Shown: positions 35,168-44,111, numbered from the stretch's first letter. The stretch is 64,000 nt of DNA from Flavobacteriales bacterium (GCA_016700415.1 CP065018.1:1240001-1304000); one strand, 5' to 3'. Numbers and translations: made by a program. The notes: generated by a model from the letters alone, not told the origin.

Positions 35168-37582
35168 ATGCCAGACCAAAGTCCTCTTCTTGAACGCCTA
35201 CTTGTAGCGACACGACCGAGTGAGGTCCAAGCGATCCTTACAGAATTAGGTGACCATGCGGAAAGGGGTATCCGAAGCCCATTCGGTGTATCGCAATTCA
35301 TGTGGGAACCATACAACGGCAACGAGAACAATCTTGGCACGATCAACCTCGGATCTAATTCAGGCCGTAGCCTTACTGAACGAATTACCAATTCGATTGA
35401 CGCATTGCTTGAAGCTCGAGCGAATGTCACTACTGGAACTAAGCCCAATTCGCCACAGGAAGCTATGGCTAACTGGTTTGGGCGTCCAATATCCGGACCC
35501 GATAGCGGGCTGTTCGAATGGGACTATTCCGCCGCCAAGAATGACAGAAAGCTGCACGTCATCCTGCAGCCAGGGGATACCGGTGAATCTCCCACAGTCG
35601 ATGTACTCGATGCCGGCGTAGGGGTGTCACCAACCGAGTTCCCCAACACGATACTCTCGCTTCATCGAGGAAACAAGATCACCAAGAAATACGTGGCCGG
35701 TGCATACGGTCAAGGTGGTGCATCAACACTTCGGTTTTGCGACTTTGTCCTGATAGCATCGCGCTCACCATCTAACCCCGGTGAAATAGGATTCACTCTG
35801 GTGCGAAAAGTCCGGCTTGATGAAAGTTATAAAGAGGACTGCTACGCCTATCTAGCTGTTCGTTCCCTGGAGGGGAAAGCATCGGTATTGGTGGCCACAC
35901 GTGCAACACCGATACTTGTTCGGGTCTCCGAGGTACTCAAACGGGAGTATAGCATTACGACCGGCACACTGGTCCGGCACTATGGCTTCCAACTCTCAGG
36001 CAACGCAGCCAAGCTTAGCGCTGTGCCCGGGAATCTCTATCACTTCCTGCACTATTCGATGTTCGATCCGCTGTTTCCTTTCCGGATCGTGGATAATCGC
36101 GAGGCATCTACTGCTCGTGACGAGATAGTTAGAGGTAGTCGAAACCGACTCATGAGCTATGCCAAGGTGCGGGAAGAAGCTGATGAGGACTCGCGCACTC
36201 AGCTCATGCACTACAGGCCAATGGAATGGGTTGTTCCCGCTGGTAGCACTAAGCCATGCGTCGGTGTTGAGTATTGGGTAATCTACAACTATGAACGCAA
36301 AAGGAAAAATGCGGATTACCAACTGCGGCCAGATTCCAATGCACTCTACATCCGGAAGAAGCATCCAGTTGTTTTTACCCTCAACGGCCAGAACCAAGGT
36401 GATCTCGGGAACTACCTCTTCAAGCAAGCGAACCTCCCAATGGTTTCGCGGCACACCATAGTTCATATAGATGCCTCTGCGGTGCCTAAGGACGTTCGCA
36501 ATGGCCTTTTCACATCCACGCGCGAGGGTGTACTGGAAGAGGGCGCTGTTGCTAAGAGCATAATGCAGGAACTTTTTAGAATGATCTCCGAAGATGAAGT
36601 TCTGCACGAACTTGAGAAGAAGTTAGAGGACTCGGTAACCCAAAAGGCTTCGCAGGAGACAGAAGGTGAGGTGCAGCGGCAAATCTCTGCCCTTCTAAAA
36701 GAGGCTGGGTTTGAATCCACCGAGAGTGCAAATACAGATACGCCAGGAAAGAATGGCGGGGGTGCGGCTCCCACGCCACAACCTCCAAAACCACCGGTGG
36801 AGCCTCTTCCGACATTACCTTTTCCAGAGGTTACAGAATTGGAGATCGTGTATCCTAAACCGTCGTTCGAGTTGGCAATCAACAGCACGAAATACCTCTC
36901 CATTCATACTAACGCGGATGCTCGAATGAATGACCGGTTGGATATTCGCTTCGAACCGGTATCGCTTGGCATCGCCTCTCGCAAGCCACTTAAAGGTGGT
37001 CGCGCGGGTTGGCGCCTGCGTGCCACTGACGATGCGAAGGTGGGGCAGAAAGGCCGTGTGGTTGTTACTATCACCAAGTTGGATGGTGCTCAACTTTCCG
37101 ACTCGACAGAGTTCATACTAGCGGAGCCGAAATCTCAGCCGGCAAAAGATGGAAAGGGGAAAATACCACCATTCAAGATTCTCCCCATCACGCCAGATGA
37201 TTCGTTTTGGCCTTCAGTGTGGGATGAGGATGTCTTCACTGACAAACTGGGTGTGGCATACAAGCCCATGAAGACGGCCGATATGATTGTTGTGTACTAC
37301 TCGACAGTGTTTGGGCCCTATGCTCAAACAGTTGAGCGCCTCAAGACGCAGAATGAGAACAAGATGAAGCTCTTCATCACCAATTATCAGGTTTGGATCG
37401 GCTACCACGCCATCATCCAATTGAAGAGCCAACTCATTGACGCAGATACTCGAGAGGATGAGTCTATTGAATTGGAACAGGATGCCGAGCGTGTGCGTGT
37501 GGCACAGCTTCAAATTCGGCAGGCAATGACAATCACTGATCTCATGCTCAAGGTGAGCAAAGCGCAAGAGGCTGAGCGCTAA
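35168..37582 (+). CDS. GHKL-ATPase (Hsp90/MutL/MORC-like) protein coupled to the methyltransferase
   Basis: 804 aa. The N-terminal ATPase has the GHKL boxes: N-box Glu71/Asn75/Asp78 (SLTERITNSIDALL), G1 DAGVG (148-152), G2 GAYGQGG (178-184). Residues about 190-470 look like the transducer part. Then comes a Pro-rich linker (EPLPTLPFPE) and a beta-rich domain (about 550-660), with a helical C-terminal end. No nuclease motif was found. GHKL ATPases encoded beside methyltransferases are known from restriction-like systems related to MORC and MutL (Iyer, Abhiman and Aravind), so a defence role is plausible but inferred. Confidence 0.8.
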   Translation: MPDQSPLLERLLVATRPSEVQAILTELGDHAERGIRSPFGVSQFMWEPYNGNENNLGTINLGSNSGRSLTERITNSIDALLEARANVTTGTKPNSPQEAMANWFGRPISGPDSGLFEWDYSAAKNDRKLHVILQPGDTGESPTVDVLDAGVGVSPTEFPNTILSLHRGNKITKKYVAGAYGQGGASTLRFCDFVLIASRSPSNPGEIGFTLVRKVRLDESYKEDCYAYLAVRSLEGKASVLVATRATPILVRVSEVLKREYSITTGTLVRHYGFQLSGNAAKLSAVPGNLYHFLHYSMFDPLFPFRIVDNREASTARDEIVRGSRNRLMSYAKVREEADEDSRTQLMHYRPMEWVVPAGSTKPCVGVEYWVIYNYERKRKNADYQLRPDSNALYIRKKHPVVFTLNGQNQGDLGNYLFKQANLPMVSRHTIVHIDASAVPKDVRNGLFTSTREGVLEEGAVAKSIMQELFRMISEDEVLHELEKKLEDSVTQKASQETEGEVQRQISALLKEAGFESTESANTDTPGKNGGGAAPTPQPPKPPVEPLPTLPFPEVTELEIVYPKPSFELAINSTKYLSIHTNADARMNDRLDIRFEPVSLGIASRKPLKGGRAGWRLRATDDAKVGQKGRVVVTITKLDGAQLSDSTEFILAEPKSQPAKDGKGKIPPFKILPITPDDSFWPSVWDEDVFTDKLGVAYKPMKTADMIVVYYSTVFGPYAQTVERLKTQNENKMKLFITNYQVWIGYHAIIQLKSQLIDADTREDESIELEQDAERVRVAQLQIRQAMTITDLMLKVSKAQEAER

Positions 37583-37621
37583 CCATAACGCCTCCCAAGC
37601 TTCCCCACCACTGTTCTCGGC

Positions 37622-37744
37622 TCAACCGTGAACTGCGCTTCCGGATAAACGGGCCGTAGACCCGGATTGCGAAGTGAGCGCTTCCAGCACTACACGGGTC
37701 TTGAGCGCCGCGGTGTGCTTACGGTAGTTCTTCTTCGTACTCAT
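37622..37744 (-). pseudogene. IS3-family OrfA remnant (first 40 codons)
   Basis: An ATG at 37744 opens a 40-codon frame starting MSTKKNYRKHTAALKTRVV and continuing LEALTSQ, matching the N-terminal helix-turn-helix of IS3-type OrfA transposases (KYRKHSAAFK-like). It stops after 40 residues and no OrfB follows, so it is a decayed end of an insertion sequence. In the rest of the gap (37583-37897) a second minus-strand stub reads GYGSGALGGTTFSIANG and stops at 37793; its source is unknown. Confidence 0.55.
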
Positions 37745-37897
37745 CCTTTGGCAAAGTTCCGACCTTCGCCTGTCCTAAATTCCCCGACCACCTCACTCCG
37801 GCACGGTGATGTTGCCGTTGGCGATGGAGAAGGTGGTGCCGCCTAGCGCGCCGCTGCCGTAGCCCCCTCACTCCAGCAATTTAGAATGATCGGAGCG

Positions 37898-38446
37898 CTA
37901 ACCGATAAGCGTAGATCCCAGCTTGCGAAGAAGCTGATCAATGAAGCGATCCCTCTCTTCTTCGCTCGCACGGCGAAATTCCGAAACATCAGCATCCGGA
38001 ATGAGCAGAACCTGGATAATGATGTAGGCATCATCGCAGAGACGACCAGCGAAATCGATTTCGACGGGACCTCTGTAGTCCAATACGATGGGTCTTTTGT
38101 CGGTCAGCAATACTAACAAGGCATCCCGATAAGTGGATAGTTGCTCCTTGATGCGAGCCTGTGGAAGGTCTTGTAGCAATGAATACAAAACATTGAGAAC
38201 CCTGGATCTTCCCCCAACACCTAACGCAGCACATGCTCCGAGCAAAGCCGGAAGGCACTTTTCATCATATAGGTTCAACACAGCCAGCGCATTGTCGCAC
38301 CGTCTTCCCTTGCTATCCAGGAATTGTGCGAGCTGCCCAGCGCTCTCGGGATCATGAAGAAGGATCACGAGTGTAATGGGGGCACGCCGCACGTCCCGTC
38401 CAACCGGACTATCCAACACCTGTTCGATCATTCGAATGTCTACCAT
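37898..38446 (-). CDS. Hypothetical 182-aa protein, third gene of the caspase-like operon
   Basis: 182 aa, no signal peptide, mixed helices and strands (RRAPITLVILLHDPES, SRVLNVLYSLLQDL, YIIIQVLLIPDADVSEF). No family recognised. It begins six bases after the stop of the caspase-like gene, so it is almost certainly in the same message. It might be an adaptor or inhibitor of the protease, but this rests only on position. Confidence 0.6.
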   Translation of the reverse strand: MVDIRMIEQVLDSPVGRDVRRAPITLVILLHDPESAGQLAQFLDSKGRRCDNALAVLNLYDEKCLPALLGACAALGVGGRSRVLNVLYSLLQDLPQARIKEQLSTYRDALLVLLTDKRPIVLDYRGPVEIDFAGRLCDDAYIIIQVLLIPDADVSEFRRASEEERDRFIDQLLRKLGSTLIG

Positions 38447-38452
38447 GCCCTA

Positions 38453-39436
38453 TCAGGGTTTCACGACAACGACGGTTCCGGGATCAGGCTGGCTGTTCAG
38501 TCGCCGTATCATGGTTCTCGCTCCGCCACGGGATAAGGGGTCAGTCCCGTTGAGGGCCTCATCAACAAAGGTGGCTGCATGTGAGGCGCTGTTCACCCGC
38601 ATGGTGAGGTAGAACCAGCAATTGGCCCTCTGGGTTGTACGATGGTTCACCAGCGAATGCCGGTAGTGGACGTTGCTGGAACAACTGCCCATGAACAAGA
38701 CCGCGCAGCGCAGGTTCACCGTGTCCAGATCCCCATGACCGACGGTCACTGCCGTTAGGAAATCCGGGGTTCCGCCCACCGTGATCTGCGCGTAGTAGTT
38801 GCGATTGAGGATCGGCTGGTCAGGTCGTAGGCTGAATTGTTCCGCTTCAACGCTGTGGCAAGTATGCAGATTCCTCCACGCTCCACGTATGTTACAGGGA
38901 TGCCTCCGGTCCTGCCTGGTCAACTTCCCACGCCGTCTCATCCGCTCCACATCTTTGGCTGCACTAGCGGCTCTCACCAATGCCGAAGGCAGGGAAAGAC
39001 CTGGATTCGCCGCGGTGATGTCCAGCTCCCGCGGTGCAACTCCATGTTCGAGGATATCGCCCATGCATTCGGTGTCTGTGGCATCCCATCCCATTCGGAA
39101 GTGCTGGCCCCATGGATTCACCGGCATATCCACGGCTGTTGGACAATGTGCTGTATTGGCCGGTCCGAATGCGGGGCCCTGTCCATAACGCGAATGGCCA
39201 CTGTAGATGACCCATGCGTCCCTCTCCTCCAATGCCGTGCGGAATTCCGCCATCGTATGCACCAGCTCGATCTCAAACTTCGCTGCAGCTACCGGGCCAC
39301 GCGGGAATGTCCATCTGAGACCAGGAGGCCAAACCCAGTTTGGTTGTGCCCGGGTATTGAGCATTCCAACCAGATCCGCCTCTTGCGGGGCATCGCGGAT
39401 CTCGATACCGGATGCAACAATGATGCGCTGGGGCAT
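38453..39436 (-). CDS. Caspase-like (clan CD type) putative cysteine protease
   Basis: 327 aa, no signal peptide. Two motifs match the caspase/CHAT catalytic pair: WVIYSGHSRYGQG (His81, after a predicted strand) and CAVLFMGSCSSNVHYR (Cys252, after the next core strand). The insertion between them (about 170 residues) is longer than in classic caspases. The N-terminal 60 residues are of a different type (Pro and Trp rich). Assignment rests on motif shape, not on overall similarity. It lies in a tight three-gene operon, after an 821-aa protein (14 bases) and before a 182-aa protein (6 bases). Confidence 0.6.
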   Translation of the reverse strand: MPQRIIVASGIEIRDAPQEADLVGMLNTRAQPNWVWPPGLRWTFPRGPVAAAKFEIELVHTMAEFRTALEERDAWVIYSGHSRYGQGPAFGPANTAHCPTAVDMPVNPWGQHFRMGWDATDTECMGDILEHGVAPRELDITAANPGLSLPSALVRAASAAKDVERMRRRGKLTRQDRRHPCNIRGAWRNLHTCHSVEAEQFSLRPDQPILNRNYYAQITVGGTPDFLTAVTVGHGDLDTVNLRCAVLFMGSCSSNVHYRHSLVNHRTTQRANCWFYLTMRVNSASHAATFVDEALNGTDPLSRGGARTMIRRLNSQPDPGTVVVVKP

Positions 39437-39450
39437 GACCGGTCAGATGC

Positions 39451-41916
39451 TCACGGTGTAACCACGTTCAACCTATCATACACGAACCCTTCGGTGGGAA
39501 CGGTGACGTCGAACTCTTGAACGATGGGGTAAACGCCCTCGGGCTTCAATGGGTCCACTGGTGCTCCTGGTGTGGAATCCACCGTCACGTAGTCGGCGCT
39601 GTCCGTATCCAGGTCGCGTTCACGCTTGCGGAAGGCAGCAATGTCGTCGATCAATCGTTTCAACGGTCCACTTGTGTCATTGTATCCCGCATCGCCTTCC
39701 AGATGCTCGCGCAACCACGCCAATGCTTGGCTCTCCAAACCCGGCTTTATCGGGAGACATACCCTCGCCCATGCGGAGTTAAGGAATTCATTCCTCCGGT
39801 GGTCACCATCAAGTTGCAAGGCCCAGCCAAGTGAACTACCCAATGCAGCCGGTTCACTTTCGCTGGTGATCTCATACGGCATGCGGTCCACCAACCCTTT
39901 GCCTTGGAACCGAGGCTTCCACCAGGATGGATGGTTGTATGTGAACATGCCATCGATATCGAAGAAGCGGTGGAATTGTTCAATCTCTAGTGGGGTCGGT
40001 TCACTGCGCTCATCGCCTCGTCCAAAGAGATAATCCACCATTCGGTTCATCACTTCATAGCGCTCCTCTTTCCGGAGATCGTTCGCGGGTCTTGGACGGA
40101 TGCGACTACGCTGCGTGATCAGGTTCTTCTGCTGCTCGAACTGATCGATCATGGCACTCTCCGTGATCTTACTCGCTGCATCAGCCCGCAATAGCTCCCA
40201 CGCATCCAATACCGCTTGACTGGGTGAATAGTTGTAGGTGTAGTTCAACTGCACGGTGGCGGAATCCCCCGGGAGAATGGCGATCCGGGCGGTGAAGGTT
40301 CTGGTAGCAGGGTTCCATAATGATCCAAGGTCCACCTCATTGTGCGGTGCAGGAGCCTCATCGTCCTTGCCACCACCTTCCAGATCCGTCATACTGTCCA
40401 CTCGCACTCCCGTGATATCGCGATCTGGGCCGGGCTTGATGACGAACTCCACGGCGTAGTATTCCACTCCATCGGTATGCCTGAACACGATAATGCTTGT
40501 GCTTACGCTTCCCGTATCAGAGCCACCGATAGGCCGCGGGGGTACTCCCGGTGGAACATCAGGTACCGCGATCGGTTGAGCGTCCCGGTATAGCACGAAC
40601 TTGCTGCGCGCTAAGCCATGCCCGGGATCGCGCAAGTACAATTGCCAGACCAGTCGAGGGCCGAGGTCCTGCACCTTCACTTGCACACGGCGCAGAACAC
40701 GGCGTAACCCATAGCTAACGGGATCTGCGCCATCGTTACGGATCACCCGGCGCGTGCTGCTCGTGGTGGTGGTGTCGGTAGAGTCCGTGGTTTTTATACT
40801 GAAACTCTTGGTGATGCGCTCCGAAGCTCGCTTAGTCATTTCCTTCAGGCGTCGTGTGGATAGCTCACGGCTGTTCTGCGAAGAGGTGTTCAGGCTGGCC
40901 GATGCTTCGGCACCAACAGACCACACCCCAATGCCCCCGGATGCGTTCGCGCTCATAGAAGCGCTCGAGTCCATTTGCATCATACTGCTCACCTTGTCGC
41001 TCACCTCATCCAGATTCTTCTCTTCTGTGGCCGATTCGCTCACACTTTCCAACCCTTGCTCCAAAACCTCTTCATGGATCTGTCGGCGCACAGTCTGGTA
41101 TAGCACTTCGAGCGTTTCCAATGGAGCCACGGTGAAGGCCTCCTCGACCGGTCCTACACCTTCCTCCAGATTGAAGTACAGTTGGCGGTAGTAATGCGCT
41201 ACCCCGATCGGAGAGAGCATCTCATAGGAGAGCCACGGCCAGAAATGCGGAATCTGGATACCATCATAATGCAGGTCTTTGCTCAAGCGGACCATTAGAT
41301 CGTCTTTCGCACCAGCTTTCACCCAATCCCGCACCGTGGTATACATTGTCTGTTCCAACTTCATCTTTACATCATGCACGTTGATACCCGGCACTGCCTT
41401 GCCCATTCGCCGATCCAATAACACGGGTATGTTCATCAATGAACCGAATGAGTCTGCCGCCTTCTTCACCGCGCTGCGCACCAGGTCATTCATTCCCCAC
41501 GCCTTGCTCATATGCTCCATCGCCGGCACCGCTGAGGGGTCTAACGATACGGCACCACTGACTATCGCCTGAGACCCAGAAGCCATCATACCCGGAAACC
41601 TTTTCATTTTTGCCTTTACCAAGGCGTCCGGATCCATGGGAAGCCCCATATGGTTCAAGGGTATCCACTTCGGCGCATCTTGCAACTTCAGATCAGGACG
41701 CATCGGCAGTCGAGGGCGAAGGGTTTCGTTCAAACCATACGCTGTGGGAAAGTGCTCCTTGCGGACCATCAACTTCGCCTTGGGATAGCGCAGGGCCAGA
41801 TCCATGGAGAGATTCCGCAGCGTTAAGAAGGATATCCATTGAATGATGAGCGGCTCATAGGTTGCCACTGTCATGGTGGCGTACGGGCCGGAGAAACGTT
41901 TCAGTTCGGTTGCCAT
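39451..41916 (-). CDS. Large protein of unknown family, first gene of the caspase-like operon
   Basis: 821 aa from ATG 41916, no signal peptide. Layout: a helical N-terminal region (1-330) with aromatic patches (HFWPWLSYEMLSPIGVAHYY), a Ser/Ala/Thr-rich central stretch (about 340-440, with SASMSANASGG and TTDSTDTTTTSST) that could form a coiled or fibrous section, a beta-rich domain (about 440-600), and a C-terminal helical region. No catalytic motif was recognised. A TTGATTTG promoter-like box lies upstream. It may be the substrate, scaffold or effector controlled by the caspase-like partner. Confidence 0.65.
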   Translation of the reverse strand: MATELKRFSGPYATMTVATYEPLIIQWISFLTLRNLSMDLALRYPKAKLMVRKEHFPTAYGLNETLRPRLPMRPDLKLQDAPKWIPLNHMGLPMDPDALVKAKMKRFPGMMASGSQAIVSGAVSLDPSAVPAMEHMSKAWGMNDLVRSAVKKAADSFGSLMNIPVLLDRRMGKAVPGINVHDVKMKLEQTMYTTVRDWVKAGAKDDLMVRLSKDLHYDGIQIPHFWPWLSYEMLSPIGVAHYYRQLYFNLEEGVGPVEEAFTVAPLETLEVLYQTVRRQIHEEVLEQGLESVSESATEEKNLDEVSDKVSSMMQMDSSASMSANASGGIGVWSVGAEASASLNTSSQNSRELSTRRLKEMTKRASERITKSFSIKTTDSTDTTTTSSTRRVIRNDGADPVSYGLRRVLRRVQVKVQDLGPRLVWQLYLRDPGHGLARSKFVLYRDAQPIAVPDVPPGVPPRPIGGSDTGSVSTSIIVFRHTDGVEYYAVEFVIKPGPDRDITGVRVDSMTDLEGGGKDDEAPAPHNEVDLGSLWNPATRTFTARIAILPGDSATVQLNYTYNYSPSQAVLDAWELLRADAASKITESAMIDQFEQQKNLITQRSRIRPRPANDLRKEERYEVMNRMVDYLFGRGDERSEPTPLEIEQFHRFFDIDGMFTYNHPSWWKPRFQGKGLVDRMPYEITSESEPAALGSSLGWALQLDGDHRRNEFLNSAWARVCLPIKPGLESQALAWLREHLEGDAGYNDTSGPLKRLIDDIAAFRKRERDLDTDSADYVTVDSTPGAPVDPLKPEGVYPIVQEFDVTVPTEGFVYDRLNVVTP

Positions 41917-42084
41917 GGTGATGTTTATTTGAATGCTGCAAATCAACTTTGGCAAGTCGACTCCCACAATACCCGATCATAGGTATTTTTTCCAGAGACC
42001 GATCGTGTTCCCCAGCCCGGCGTTCAACTGATTCCCGAGTGTCACCAGTTCATCCGCCTCCGGCGGTCAGAGGCCAAAGGTCCC

Positions 42085-42285
42085 TCAATGCACCGCCCCC
42101 GCATCCACCCCACCCTCCAGCATCTCCTGTAGGTCCGCAGGCAAGGCATTCAACAAGTCCAGCCCGGTAACGGCTTCGATCTGGTCCACGCTGGTGCGGT
42201 AGTCATACCACGGCTGTGCGTTCGCGTACTGAGTGTTGGGCATGTCCACGGCGATGATGCGGGTGGTTGTGACTGGCGTGGGTTG
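42085..42285 (-). pseudogene. C-terminal stump of a NUC1-type DNA/RNA non-specific endonuclease
   Basis: About 65 codons that end in a stop and read TTTRIIAVDMPNTQYANAQ, then WYDYRTSVDQIEAVTGLDLL: the conserved last part of NucA/EndoG-type nucleases. The catalytic DRGH part is missing. The frame runs into the 47-bp repeat at 42293-42339, so the gene appears cut by whatever placed that repeat. Confidence 0.65.
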
Positions 42286-42292
42286 GTGGGGC

Positions 42293-42339
42293 ACCGGGAC
42301 TGCGCCCCGATGCATATCGGGGCGGGCCCGCAGTGACGA
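42293..42339 (-). repeat. 47-bp repeat, right copy, at the island edge
   Basis: Exact reverse complement of 33549-33595. A shorter relative without the CCGATATGCATCGG core follows at 42362-42400. The rest of the gap to 42547 shows no gene. Confidence 0.95.
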
Positions 42340-42547
42340 CATCAACCGGCCCGTAGTGACGACGCACCGGGACTGCGGGTCGGGGCCCGCAGTGACGAGG
42401 AGCCGGGCGGGCGCTGGAAGATCGACATCCTACCGTGGAAAACATCGCCAGCGGGGCGGCATGCCGTTAAAAGCGCCCCGGATATCTTGGCTGCGAGCAA
42501 TAAACCTGCGCCCGCCGTCGCTCCCGTCGTGCGCCAAAACGCAGGCT

Positions 42548-42775
42548 ATGAAATTTTGGATCGGAGAGCACATCCGCCAAGCGCGGGTGCTGAAGGGAGT
42601 AACGCAAGAATGCCTGGCCGGGAGCATCGGCCGCAAACAGAGCTACCTCAGCAAGGTGGAACGCGGCTATCGTGAGCCGGGCTTCCATGAGGTGCTTGTG
42701 CTCCTGCACCTGCTGGGTGCAGTGTTGCCCCCCTTGGTCGGTGGCCTGCGGCCGGACAAGCCGCCCACCCTCTAA
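42548..42775 (+). CDS. Small XRE-type helix-turn-helix regulator
   Basis: 75 aa, essentially one Cro/C1-type DNA-binding domain: IRQARVLKGVTQECLAGSIG then RKQSYLSKVERGYREPG, with the recognition helix in QSYLSKVERG. It probably represses or activates nearby genes as a dimer. It sits between the island edge and a 22-bp tandem repeat array that starts 110 bases downstream and carries a dyad in each unit, a possible operator array. No toxin partner is visible. Confidence 0.8.
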   Translation: MKFWIGEHIRQARVLKGVTQECLAGSIGRKQSYLSKVERGYREPGFHEVLVLLHLLGAVLPPLVGGLRPDKPPTL

Positions 42776-42885
42776 AACCGTGATGGCCCCACCGGGTCGT
42801 CGGCACAACAGGTCGGAAGCGATCCGGGGCAATTCATGCGAGAAATAAGGTGATCTATCGCGCACCTCAAGGGAACTTGGTCCGC

Positions 42886-43209
42886 ACATCAGGGAGACTT
42901 GACCCACACATCAGGCAGACTTGCTCCCCACAATAGGCAGACTGTGCCCGCACATTAGGCAGACCGTGCCCCCACATTAGGCAGACCGTGCCCCCACATT
43001 AGGCAGTCTGTGCCCCCACATTAGGCAGACTGTGCCCTCACATTAGGCAGACTGTGCCCGCACATTAGGCAGACTGTGCCCGCACATTAGGCAGACTGTG
43101 CCCGCACATTAGGCAGACTGTGCCCGCACATTAGGCAGACTGTGCCCGCACATTAGGCAGACTGTGCCCGCACATTAGGCAGACTGTGCCCGCACATTAG
43201 GCAGACTTT
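42886..43209. repeat. 22-bp tandem repeat array, 15 units
   Basis: Fifteen units in exact 22-base register (consensus ACATTAGGCAGACTGTGCCC plus GC), the last truncated. The left units are degenerate, and those from 43040 on are almost identical. Each unit includes GGCAGACTGTGCC, a 13-base dyad with 10 of 12 paired positions. There are no spacers, so it is not CRISPR. The remaining DNA (42776-42885, 43210-43439) holds no recognised gene. Confidence 0.95.
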
Positions 43210-43439
43210 ATGGCCCTTGTTCCACCCTGAGTGCCCTTGGGTCAGGCCCATCCGTGGTGGAATAAACTATTCCTATTGGAATTATGCCGCGGTATTTCGC
43301 ACGGCCGACCAAGCCCTGCCCCGGGGTGCGGATATTCCGGGCCGGAATACCGCGAACACCGCTGTTACCGGGCCGTTGCAGCCCCCATGGACCGCTCACA
43401 ACAACGGCATAAGCCACCGGGTCCGGGGCTGTACATACG

Positions 43440-44060
43440 ATGAAAGCGAATATTCGCCTCTCTCTCTCCCGGTTGAACCCCGTGTCGGTGCTGGTGTTGC
43501 TGCGCAACGTGATCAGCAAAATGACGGGGAATGCAAACTTCCCGACGCCCAAGGTGCCTTTGGCGGACATGACCACGCTGGCGGACAACCTGAGCTTGGC
43601 CATCGACGACGCCAACGCCGGCAGCCTCTTGGCGAAGTCCAAACGCGATGACCTGGTACACAGCGCCAAGGAGGACCTCAACGCCCAGGCCGACTATGTA
43701 CGCAGCATCTGCGGCGGCGACCGTTCCATGCTGCTGAGCAGCGGTTTTGAACTGGCCAAGGAGCGCACGCCCATCGGTATCCCCGGTGTGCCTGCCAACC
43801 TCTTCACCCGGATGACGGGCAAGATGGGGCAGCTGGAGGTGCGCTTTGACAGCGTACACGGTGCGCACGGTTACCAGCTCTGGATGACGGACAAGGACCC
43901 GGAGCTGTACAACAGCTGGAACGCGGTGGGCTACACCACCCGCGTGAAGCACCTGGTGACGGACCTGGAGAGCTACAAGGCCTACTGGTTCTGCGTCAGC
44001 GCCATCGGCACCGCCGGTGAGAGCGCACAAAGCGGGCCCGCCTTGGGCAGGGCCGCATAA
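43440..44060 (+). CDS. Hypothetical protein with C-terminal fibronectin III-like domain
   Basis: 206 aa without a signal peptide. Residues 1-110 are helical (LADMTTLADNLSLAIDDANAG). Residues 115-206 look like one fibronectin type III fold (LEVRFDSVHGAHGYQLWM, then AYWFCVSAIGTAGES). Proteins of this plan recur in Bacteroidota, often in several copies, with unknown role. It ends 51 bases before a terminator hairpin. Confidence 0.65.
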   Translation: MKANIRLSLSRLNPVSVLVLLRNVISKMTGNANFPTPKVPLADMTTLADNLSLAIDDANAGSLLAKSKRDDLVHSAKEDLNAQADYVRSICGGDRSMLLSSGFELAKERTPIGIPGVPANLFTRMTGKMGQLEVRFDSVHGAHGYQLWMTDKDPELYNSWNAVGYTTRVKHLVTDLESYKAYWFCVSAIGTAGESAQSGPALGRAA

Positions 44061-44111
44061 AGTGGCCCGCGTACCGCAACGAGCGTGCGGACCGCGAAGT
44101 ACTTCTTCACA

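Noticed and set aside
35168..37582. Hidden nuclease motif in the GHKL protein
   Set aside because: I looked for PD-(D/E)xK, HNH and GIY-YIG patterns in the C-terminal half and saw none that could be defended by eye.
42085..42345. A complete small gene starting at 42345
   Set aside because: The first 20 or so codons come from the 47-bp repeat. Only the C-terminal part resembles NUC1 nucleases, so it is a stump.
42886..43209. Possible CRISPR array
   Set aside because: The 22-bp units are directly adjacent with no spacers, and no cas genes lie nearby. It is a tandem repeat.
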